The notes under the pieces were generated by a model. The model was not told where the DNA came from and searched no databases. It worked only from the letters and a program-made list of their open reading frames with translations. Of a DNA stretch of 17,338 bases, positions 1-9,370 are shown in pieces. The stretch spans positions 1 through 17,338 of the forward strand of contig CAKQKT010000034.1 in the NCBI GenBank assembly GCA_934249275.1. The letters run 5' to 3'. Numbering within the stretch: position 1 is the stretch's first letter; the number at the start of each line of letters is the position of its first letter. The stretch is from an uncultured Sutterella sp. GTDB taxonomy: Bacteria > Pseudomonadota > Gammaproteobacteria > Burkholderiales > Burkholderiaceae_F. The position numbers were made by a program, and so were the translations under genes.

Positions 1-68
1 AGTCCTTCCCCTGTTCGGGCGGACAGCGGACTTTCACCGCATAGACACACGTGCGCTGCTGGGCGCAC
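1..68 (-). mobile_element. Group II intron, 5' end (partial, runs off window)
   Basis: Read on the minus strand from 68 downward, the sequence opens GTGCGCCCAG, matching the GUGYG 5' boundary of bacterial group II introns. It continues with a GTGCGC/GCGCAC stem (68-63 with 56-51) and then GTCTATGCGGTGAAAGTCC, resembling the conserved early domain I segment (GUCUA...GGUGAAAGUCC) of many bacterial group II introns. The intron begins 10 bases past the GC stem of the ftsB terminator, after a T-rich 5' exon (TTTTTTCTTT). That is the usual insertion site of group IIC introns, so class C is likely. Domains II-VI, any maturase gene and the 3' end lie outside the window. The match is from memory of the family, not a covariance search. 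Confidence 0.72.
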
Positions 69-72
69 AAAG

Positions 73-113
73 AAAAAACGCACGATCCGTTTGCGGCGGA
101 TCGTGCGTTTTTT
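73..113. terminator. Intrinsic terminator after ftsB (bidirectional form)
   Basis: A perfect 17-base inverted repeat (73-89 with 97-113, 7-base loop) has an 11-bp GC-rich core flanked by A6 and T6. On the minus strand the core is followed by TTTTTTCTTT, so it ends the pyrG-kdsA-eno-ftsB run 15 bases after the ftsB stop. The symmetric A/T flanks mean it could also stop plus-strand transcription. Confidence 0.9.
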
Positions 114-127
114 GTCTTTTTGAGACC

Positions 128-562
128 TTACTGACGCTTCGTGCGGGACGGAGGCGCACGCAGGTTTTTGGGCGCATGATAGAGGTCGGAGCGCTTCGCA
201 GAGAAGGTCGGCGCCGATCCCGGCTTGATGTCGGGCGACCGGTAGTCCGGCATGCTCGCGAGTTCGCGAGCCCTCTTCTCATATTCGCCGGGGGTTTCCA
301 GACGGAAGAGCACCTCGTCGGCCTTGACCATGTAGAGCTCCCTGCGGGCGCGTTCCTCGATGGCGTCTCGACGATGCTCGAGCGAATACAGCTCGGCGCT
401 CAAAGCCTCGTTTCGGTCCTGCTGAACCCGATTGGCATCATTCTGAAGCGCGAGCGCCTCTTCAAGTTCTGCGGCGCGAAACCAGGCGCCGTCGGGTCCA
501 AAGAGCTGAAACCCAACGACGCAGATGCCTGCGGCCAGCACGAGCATGAAGATGCGCGTCAT
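128..562 (-). CDS. ftsB: Cell division protein FtsB (septum formation initiator family)
   Basis: This is a small bitopic inner-membrane protein that joins FtsL and FtsQ in the divisome. Of its 144 residues, about 3-21 form one membrane helix and about 28-72 are rich in A/E/L/Q/R and look like a coiled coil. Residues 70-88 carry the family's membrane-distal signature (ERARRELYMVK, then DEVLFRL). The ATG at 562 lies 18 bases past the eno stop, with a weak purine-rich stretch (AAGGGCG) upstream, so translation is probably helped by the eno message. The eno-ftsB adjacency is typical of beta- and gammaproteobacteria. The protein is longer than E. coli FtsB (about 103 residues): the last 50 or so residues form a basic, Pro/Ser-rich tail with no recognisable domain. 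Confidence 0.88.
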   Translation of the reverse strand: MTRIFMLVLAAGICVVGFQLFGPDGAWFRAAELEEALALQNDANRVQQDRNEALSAELYSLEHRRDAIEERARRELYMVKADEVLFRLETPGEYEKRARELASMPDYRSPDIKPGSAPTFSAKRSDLYHAPKNLRAPPSRTKRQ

Positions 563-580
563 CGCTTCAAGACGCCCTTG

Positions 581-1969
<1,389 letters not shown>

Positions 1970-2827
1970 TTAGTCGTTGATCGTATCTTCAAGGAAGGGG
2001 CGGGCCTTCACGAGACGATCAATTTCAACAAGGCTCTCCAGAAGCTCGCGCATGCGGCCGAGCGGAACCAGATTCGGACCATCGCTCTTGGCGGTCGCAG
2101 GCGTCGGGTGAGTCTCCATGAAGAGGCCGGAAACGCCGGCAGCAACTGCCGCACGAGCAAGAACGGGAACAAACTGGCGCTGTCCGCCGGAGCACGTGCC
2201 GTTGCCGCCCGGAAGCTGCACGGAATGCGTGGCATCGAAGACCACGGGCGTGTTCGTCTGGCGCATGATCGCAAGGCTGCGCATATCGGAGACAAGATTG
2301 CCGTAGCCGAACGAAGCACCGCGTTCGCAGACCGTGAAGACGTCGGGATCAAGTCCGGCGGCGACAGCAGCCTCACGTGCCTTGTCCACAACATTCACCA
2401 TGTCGCCCGGCGCAAGGAACTGTCCCTTCTTGATGTTGACGGGCTTCCCGGAAACAGCACAGGCGCGAATGAAATCCGTCTGGCGGCAGAGGAAGGCGGG
2501 GGTCTGGAGCATGTCGACGACGGAAGCGACAACAGGCACTTCAGCCTCGGTGTGCACGTCGGTCAAAACGGGAACGCCGACCTTTTCGCGCACGGCTGCA
2601 AGAATGCGAAGGCCTTCATCAATGCCGGGACCGCGGAAGGAGTGGGCGGACGTGCGGTTGGCCTTGTCATAGCTCGCCTTGAAGAGATACGGAATGCCGA
2701 GCTCGTCCGTAATCTCCTTCATGGAGGAAGCGATGTCGACGGCCATCTGCTCGCCTTCAAGCACGCAGGGGCCGGCGATCAGGAAGAACGGGCGATCAAG
2801 CCCGATGTCAAAGCCGCAAAGCTTCAT
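1970..2827 (-). CDS. kdsA: 3-deoxy-8-phosphooctulonate (KDO-8-P) synthase, metal-dependent type
   Basis: Condenses phosphoenolpyruvate with arabinose-5-phosphate to KDO-8-phosphate, the precursor of the LPS inner-core sugar KDO; cytosolic. It has 285 residues and a TIM-barrel. Recognisable motifs are [11 protein letters not shown] (50-60), FRGPG (64-68), TDVHTE (89-94), RQTDF (115-119), [10 protein letters not shown] (199-208) and METHP (237-241). The early motif is IAGPCVLE with Cys21, where E. coli-type metal-independent enzymes have Asn. Cys21, His201, Glu238 and Asp249 match the four metal ligands of the Aquifex-type enzyme. The ATG at 2827 has a good AGAGGA Shine-Dalgarno (mRNA CTAGAGGACAAACAC-ATG). 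It lies between pyrG and eno, 130 bases after pyrG and behind a probable terminator. Confidence 0.95.
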   Translation of the reverse strand: MKLCGFDIGLDRPFFLIAGPCVLEGEQMAVDIASSMKEITDELGIPYLFKASYDKANRTSAHSFRGPGIDEGLRILAAVREKVGVPVLTDVHTEAEVPVVASVVDMLQTPAFLCRQTDFIRACAVSGKPVNIKKGQFLAPGDMVNVVDKAREAAVAAGLDPDVFTVCERGASFGYGNLVSDMRSLAIMRQTNTPVVFDATHSVQLPGGNGTCSGGQRQFVPVLARAAVAAGVSGLFMETHPTPATAKSDGPNLVPLGRMRELLESLVEIDRLVKARPFLEDTIND

Positions 2828-2890
2828 GTGTTTGTCCTCTAGGATGAGGGCGGCGCTTTGAGATAAAACTGAAAGCCGTCGCCCGAAATG

Positions 2891-2933
2891 AAAAAGGCAG
2901 CCCCACGAACTGCAGAGCCCGTTGAGCTGCCTT
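2891..2933 (-). terminator. Probable terminator or attenuator after pyrG
   Basis: On the minus strand AAGGCAGC (2933-2926) pairs perfectly with GCTGCCTT (2901-2894), and the T-run extends to 2891 (CTGCCTTTTTC). The 24-base loop is long for an intrinsic terminator and contains a CTGCAG palindrome, so partial termination is plausible. It starts 25 bases after the pyrG stop. I found no convincing kdsA promoter downstream, which suggests some readthrough. Confidence 0.6.
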
Positions 2934-2957
2934 GCGTCTAGGTCGGATCAGTCCGGC

Positions 2958-4724
<1,767 letters not shown>

Positions 4725-4798
4725 TCAGGCTGATCTTCTCATTGTACGAGAATTCTCCGAAAGCCGACACGACTTTTTGACAAGCTTGCGACAGTAAT

Positions 4799-4823
4799 GC
4801 GCCGCCCGTTTGCAGGACGGCGC
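4799..4823 (-). terminator. Hairpin after the cation-efflux gene (no T-tract)
   Basis: On the minus strand GCGCCGTCC (4823-4815) pairs with GGGCGGCGC (4807-4799) across a 7-base loop, 9 bp with one G-T pair, 13 bases after the transporter stop. It is followed by ATTACTG rather than a T-run, so it is either a weak terminator or a 3'-end stabilising hairpin. Confidence 0.35.
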
Positions 4824-4836
4824 CAAGCCATCGGCA

Positions 4837-5898
4837 TCAAAGCAGCTTGTCGACATCAAGCACCGGCGCAGGAGGCGCCTTCTCCGACTTGTCGAAGTCA
4901 GCCTTGCAGACACCTTCGAACTGCGACAGGCGGCAGACTTCGCACTCCTGATCGCCGCCGCGAAAATCCCACTCGGGCTGCACGGTCACGTGATCGATCT
5001 GAAACTCCTCGTGAAGCTGCCGGCGAAGAACATCAAGAATCTTCGGCCAGCATTCGGGACTTTCGATGTGCACGTGGCACTGAATGGCGCCGTGTCCCGG
5101 ACTCATCGTCCACACATGCAGGTCATGCACGCGATTGACGCCGGGAATGGCCTCGATCGCGCGGCCGACGCTGAAATAGTTGACGCCTTCGGGCACGCTG
5201 TCGAGAAGCACGCGAGAAGAGTCGCGAAGAATTTCCCAGGTGGCATGCAGAAGAAGGAAGCAGACGACCAGCGAAAGGATCGGGTCGGCAATCGTGGGGC
5301 CGCCGAAGTAGATCACGGCGCCGGCAACGATGGCGGCCACTGAGCCGAGCAGATCGCCCATCACGTGCAGAAGCGCCGCGCGGGTGTTCATGTTCTTGCG
5401 GTCGCGCGAGAGCGACCAGGCGACGAGCACATTAATCACAAGACCCACGGCGGCAATTGCCATGACGGAGAAGCCGGAAACGGGCTGCGGCGTCATGATG
5501 CGGGAAATCGCCTCCACGAAAATCCAGACCACGACGCAGAGCATCACCAGGCCGTTGATGAAGGCGGCAAGCACCTCGACGCGGCCGTGCCCGAACGAAT
5601 GGTCGTCGTCGGCGCCCTTCTGCGCGATCTTGTTGGCGACAAGCGCAAAGAGCAGGCTTGCCGAATCGGTCACCATGTGGCCGGCATCGCCGATCAAGGC
5701 GAGCGAGTTGCCCCATAGGCCGCCGACGAGCTCGATGACGGAAAAGGAAAGCGTGAGCGCAACCGCAAGCCCAAGAACGCTGGTCTTCGTTTTTTCCGCC
5801 GCATGCAGCCAATGGCTGTCGCCGCGGCCGTGGCTCGAGAACTCGGCGTCGGGCTCGGGCTTTTGAAGAACGTCGTCGAAATGCTTCTGTTCGGACAT
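4837..5898 (-). CDS. Cation diffusion facilitator transporter (CzcD/ZitB-like, probably Zn2+)
   Basis: Inner-membrane metal/H+ antiporter exporting divalent cations, most likely zinc. The 353 residues have a His-containing N-tail, six hydrophobic segments between about 40 and 222, and a cytoplasmic C-terminal domain. The metal site is visible as DAGHMVTD in helix 2 (His74, Asp78) and HVMGD in helix 5 (His178, Asp182), the His-Asp/His-Asp set linked to Zn selectivity. SFGHGRVEVLAA (101-112) is the usual loop between helices 2 and 3. The C-terminus adds a Cys cluster (Cys319, Cys322, Cys331) beyond the normal domain. The ATG at 5898 (MSEQKH) is chosen; an in-frame TTG at 5919 is possible, and neither has a strong Shine-Dalgarno. 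It is not obviously co-functional with argG or pyrG. The exact metal cannot be read from sequence. Confidence 0.88.
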   Translation of the reverse strand: MSEQKHFDDVLQKPEPDAEFSSHGRGDSHWLHAAEKTKTSVLGLAVALTLSFSVIELVGGLWGNSLALIGDAGHMVTDSASLLFALVANKIAQKGADDDHSFGHGRVEVLAAFINGLVMLCVVVWIFVEAISRIMTPQPVSGFSVMAIAAVGLVINVLVAWSLSRDRKNMNTRAALLHVMGDLLGSVAAIVAGAVIYFGGPTIADPILSLVVCFLLLHATWEILRDSSRVLLDSVPEGVNYFSVGRAIEAIPGVNRVHDLHVWTMSPGHGAIQCHVHIESPECWPKILDVLRRQLHEEFQIDHVTVQPEWDFRGGDQECEVCRLSQFEGVCKADFDKSEKAPPAPVLDVDKLL

Positions 5899-5950
5899 GA
5901 TGAATGGTGCTGAAAACAAATCGTCCGCGCAATCCGCGCAGACATATGCA

Positions 5951-5982
5951 AAGCCCGGACAACCTCTGGGCTGTCCGGGCTT
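5951..5982 (-). terminator. Terminator-like hairpin after argG
   Basis: An 11-bp perfect stem, AAGCCCGGACA (5951-5961) with TGTCCGGGCTT (5972-5982), has a 10-base loop. On the minus strand it is followed by only TTTGC, a short T-tract. It lies between argG and the transporter, so it probably ends argG transcription. A possible transporter -10 box lies upstream of it (6003-6008), in which case the hairpin would be in that gene's leader. Confidence 0.65.
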
Positions 5983-6002
5983 ATCCTTCGGATGTGAGAA
6001 GG

Positions 6003-6008
6003 ATTATA
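6003..6008 (-). promoter_or_regulatory. Possible -10 box upstream of the cation-efflux gene
   Basis: The minus strand reads GGATT-TAT-AATCC, containing a perfect TATAAT (6008-6003) inside a small inverted repeat. No good -35 is seen 16-18 bases upstream. If real, the start near 5996 places the 5951-5982 hairpin in the leader. AT-rich post-terminator sequence by chance is the alternative. Confidence 0.3.
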
Positions 6009-6053
6009 AATCCTCCCCAAAAATCCTAGCTTGCCTTTCTGGGCTCTTCCGGC

Positions 6054-7442
<1,389 letters not shown>

Positions 7443-7524
7443 TTATCCGTCCTCTTCGGCCGTCTTGCCTTGTTCAAACGACGCTAAGTGACACTTTCTG
7501 AAGAGCACTCAAACAGCTTGAGGC

Positions 7525-7553
7525 TTTATACCTAGACGGCGACGCGTCGGCAA
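7525..7553 (-). promoter_or_regulatory. Putative sigma-70 promoter of argG
   Basis: On the minus strand TTGCCG (7553-7548), a 17-base spacer and TATAAA (7530-7525) make a good sigma-70 match. The predicted start is near 7518, about 139 bases before the argG ATG. The spacer contains the perfect palindrome CGACGCGTCG (7540-7549), a possible operator. Confidence 0.55.
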
Positions 7554-7812
7554 ACAAATGGTCGACATATGACCGTCTTTAACCGCCCGCAAACGCCCTA
7601 ACCGTACCAGCAAATACACAAATTAGATGAAAACCCCGACAACACTTGGTATTTTTACCGATAGCGATTTCCTCTTCTCTCCCTTCTGAGAGAACGATTT
7701 CAATACATTTACCCGCAAACCGGCATTTCCAGCAGTTTTCACTTTTTCCATTAGGGTTTTCCTATTTTTGAATCTTTGTAGTCGAAGATCAAAAACGCGG
7801 CACATCGAGAGC
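7554..7812. other. Intergenic stretch without a supported gene
   Basis: This AT-richer stretch separates the divergent argG and asparaginase promoters. It contains short pyrimidine-rich runs and one 7-bp hairpin (TTCTCTC 7675-7681 with GAGAGAA 7688-7694, no T-tail). A 67-codon minus-strand reading frame here needs a TTG start with no ribosome binding site, and its base composition differs from the neighbouring genes, so I do not call it. Nothing else is recognised. Confidence 0.6.
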
Positions 7813-7838
7813 TTGACATCAATCAATCCGTATATACT
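7813..7838 (+). promoter_or_regulatory. Putative ansB promoter overlapping an FNR-like box
   Basis: TTGACA (7813-7818) and TATACT (7833-7838) are near-consensus hexamers, but the spacer is only 14 bases, shorter than normal. The -35 is part of TTGACATCAATCAA (7813-7826), 9 of 10 defined bases of the FNR/Anr half-site pair TTGAT-N4-ATCAA. The predicted start near 7845 leaves a leader of about 150 bases. Which element is functional is unclear. Confidence 0.5.
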
Positions 7839-7924
7839 GAAAGAGTTACCTGCCGGCGCCGCAGTTTCAGGACTAACAAAAACAAGCTGCGGAGAGAACG
7901 CCGGACGGACCGCCAGCCGCCACG

Positions 7925-7981
7925 ATGCGGCCGGCTATCAACCAAAGGAAGCGCCGTCTCAACTCAAGGCGCTTCAACTAG
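7925..7981 (+). CDS. Possible 18-codon upstream ORF in the ansB leader
   Basis: An ATG at 7925 opens a frame ending in TAG at 7979-7981, encoding MRPAINQRKRRLNSRRFN. Three of the 18 codons are AAC (Asn), the last directly before the stop, and the stop overlaps the start of the asparaginase Shine-Dalgarno GAGGAG. The ORF spans the 8-bp hairpin just upstream of the gene. There is no good ribosome binding site (only GGACGGA about 15 bases upstream), so translation is unproven and the ORF may be chance. Confidence 0.22.
   Translation: MRPAINQRKRRLNSRRFN
7948..7975 (+). promoter_or_regulatory. Leader hairpin just upstream of the ansB ribosome binding site
   Basis: GAAGCGCC (7948-7955) and GGCGCTTC (7968-7975) form a perfect 8-bp stem with a 12-base loop, ending 5 bases before the Shine-Dalgarno GAGGAG (7981-7986). 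It has no T-tail, so it is not an intrinsic terminator. It could influence initiation or mRNA stability. A second CCGCAG/CTGCGG pairing is possible earlier in the leader. Confidence 0.45.
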
Positions 7982-7995
7982 AGGAGCTAACAACC

Positions 7996-9039
7996 ATGTC
8001 CATGAAGAAGACACTGATCGGTCTTGGCCTCGTCGCCGCCTCCGGCGCCGCTCTCGCCCTTCCGAACATCGCCGTTCTCGCTACGGGCGGCACGATCGCG
8101 GGCGCCGGTGCATCCGCCACGGGCACGGCCTATCAGGCCGGCAAGGTGAGCGTCAACCATCTTGTCGCCGCCGTTCCGGAACTTGCCAACATCGCCAACG
8201 TGACCCCGAAGCAGGTCGCCCAGATCGGCTCTCAGGACATGTCCGACGAAGTCTGGCTCAAGCTTGCCCAGACGATCAACGCCGACTGCGGCAAGTATGA
8301 CGGCTTCGTCATCACGCACGGCACGGACACGATGGAAGAAACCGCCTACTTCCTGAACCTCACGCTCAAGTGCAACAAGCCTGTCGCCATGGTCGGCGCC
8401 ATGCTTCCGTCCACCGGCCTCGGCGCTGACGGTCCGCGCAACCTCTACAACGCCGTTCTGACCGCCGCCACGCCTGAAACTGCCAAGCAGGGCGTCGTGG
8501 TCGCCATGGACAACATCGTCGTCGGCGCTCGTGAAGTCATCAAGACCAATACGGTTCAGCCCGAAACGTTCCAGGCCGCCAACTTCGGCAAGGTCGGCAC
8601 GATCTTCAACAACAAGGTGACGTACTCCACGCTGCCGCTGCGCGCCCACACGACCGCTACGCCGTTTGACGTCACGGGTCTCAAGGAACTTCCGAAGGTC
8701 GGCATCGTCTACAACCACGCCGGCGTGGAAGGCCTCCAGGCTGAAGCGCTCGTCAAGGCCGGCTACAAGGGCATCGTGAACGCCGGTGTCGGCAACGGCA
8801 ACATCCACAAGTCCATCTGGCCGGTGCTTGAAAAGGCCACGAAGAACGGCACCGTCGTCGTTCGTTCCTCCCGCGTTCCGACCGGCGCCACCACGAAGGA
8901 CGCCGAAGTGGACGACAAGGCCCAGCATTGGGTTTCTTCCGGCGAACTGAACCCGCAGAAGGCTCGCGTCCTCCTGCAGCTCGCTCTGACGAAGACTTCC
9001 GACTGGAAGGAAGTCCAGAAGTACTTCGACCTCTACTAA
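7996..9039 (+). CDS. ansB: Periplasmic L-asparaginase, type II
   Basis: Hydrolyses asparagine to aspartate and ammonia in the periplasm. The 347 residues start with a Sec signal peptide: MKK, a hydrophobic core, and a probable cut after Ala21 (GAALA|LPN). The mature enzyme has nucleophile Thr33 in ATGGTIAG, Tyr46, Ser79, Thr110-Asp111 in HGTDTMEET and Lys183. Cys98 and Cys126 sit where the E. coli enzyme has its disulfide, fitting export. The ATG at 7996 is chosen because GAGGAG lies 9 bases upstream and the signal peptide starts there; the open frame further upstream lacks a start. It is monocistronic, with its own promoter, a leader of about 150 bases and a strong terminator. Strong codon bias suggests high expression. 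Free aspartate could feed fumarate respiration or nitrogen supply (inference). Confidence 0.95.
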   Translation: MSMKKTLIGLGLVAASGAALALPNIAVLATGGTIAGAGASATGTAYQAGKVSVNHLVAAVPELANIANVTPKQVAQIGSQDMSDEVWLKLAQTINADCGKYDGFVITHGTDTMEETAYFLNLTLKCNKPVAMVGAMLPSTGLGADGPRNLYNAVLTAATPETAKQGVVVAMDNIVVGAREVIKTNTVQPETFQAANFGKVGTIFNNKVTYSTLPLRAHTTATPFDVTGLKELPKVGIVYNHAGVEGLQAEALVKAGYKGIVNAGVGNGNIHKSIWPVLEKATKNGTVVVRSSRVPTGATTKDAEVDDKAQHWVSSGELNPQKARVLLQLALTKTSDWKEVQKYFDLY

Positions 9040-9095
9040 TTGAAGTCTTCGCCCACGCTTCGCAAGTCTGCTGAAGCGCGCAGCTCAAGTATAGG

Positions 9096-9130
9096 AAAGG
9101 CTCGGAACCGCAAGGTTCCGAGCCTTTTTT
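9096..9130 (+). terminator. Intrinsic terminator of ansB
   Basis: AAAGGCTCGGAACC (9096-9109) and GGTTCCGAGCCTTT (9114-9127) form a perfect 14-bp stem closed by a GCAA tetraloop, and T continues to 9130. This is a textbook terminator 57 bases after the ansB stop. The 3' UTR before it also holds a 6-bp CGCTTC/GAAGCG hairpin. Confidence 0.93.
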
Positions 9131-9153
9131 CATCACGATGCGCCGCATACGAC

Positions 9154-9183
9154 AAAGGCCCGTTCAATTCGAACGAGCCTTTT
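9154..9183 (-). terminator. Probable terminator of the tRNA-Arg transcript
   Basis: AAAGGCCCGTTC (9154-9165) pairs with GAACGAGCCTTT (9171-9182), with one C/A mismatch and a 5-base loop. On the minus strand it lies 25 bases past the tRNA 3' end and is followed by a short T-tract (CCTTTGTCG). On the plus strand the T-run is TTTT, so it may also back up the ansB terminator. Confidence 0.65.
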
Positions 9184-9207
9184 CGCATCGAGCGTCAAGA
9201 CATTGCA

Positions 9208-9283
9208 TGGTGCGGCCACCGGGACTCGAACCCAGATCCGTCCCTTAGGAGGGGACAGTTCTATCCAGTTGAACTATGGCCAC
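9208..9283 (-). tRNA. tRNA-Arg (anticodon CCU, reads AGG)
   Basis: A full cloverleaf folds on the minus strand. The acceptor is GTGGCCA with TGGCCGC, followed by A73 and an encoded CCA. The D-arm is GTTC/GAAC. The anticodon stem GTCCC/GGGAC holds loop CTCCTAA, giving anticodon CCT. The T-arm is CTGGG-TTCGAGT-CCCGG. The 76 bases include CCA. It decodes AGG, a rare codon in a genome of this composition. It lies between uvrD and the ansB terminator; the 3' end of a tRNA is also a common integration site, but I see no integrase or direct repeat here. Confidence 0.96.
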
Positions 9284-9312
9284 CACCGGCCTGTCTTGCG
9301 TCAGGGATTTGA

Positions 9313-9343
9313 ATTCTAGCAGATCCCGCTGAAATGCTGTGAA
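9313..9343 (-). promoter_or_regulatory. Putative promoter of tRNA-Arg
   Basis: On the minus strand TGC-TAGAAT (extended -10, hexamer 9318-9313) follows TTCACA (9343-9338) at a long 19-base spacing. The start would be near 9306, giving a 23-base leader before the tRNA 5' end at 9283. No terminator lies between uvrD and this point, so cotranscription with uvrD is also possible. Confidence 0.45.
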
Positions 9344-9370
9344 TCCTTCGGTCTGAAAGGCTTGCCCGGA

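Noticed and set aside
7675..7694. TTCTCTC/GAGAGAA hairpin in the argG-ansB gap as a terminator
   Set aside because: It is AT-rich and lacks a T-tail on either strand, and no gene ends here.
7623..7826. A 67-codon minus-strand frame in the argG-ansB gap
   Set aside because: It needs a TTG start, has no Shine-Dalgarno, is Lys/Val-rich without a motif, and overlaps the ansB promoter.
9208..9283. tRNA-Arg as the attachment site of an integrated element
   Set aside because: The flanks are ordinary genes and terminators, with no integrase and no repeated tRNA 3' end within the window.
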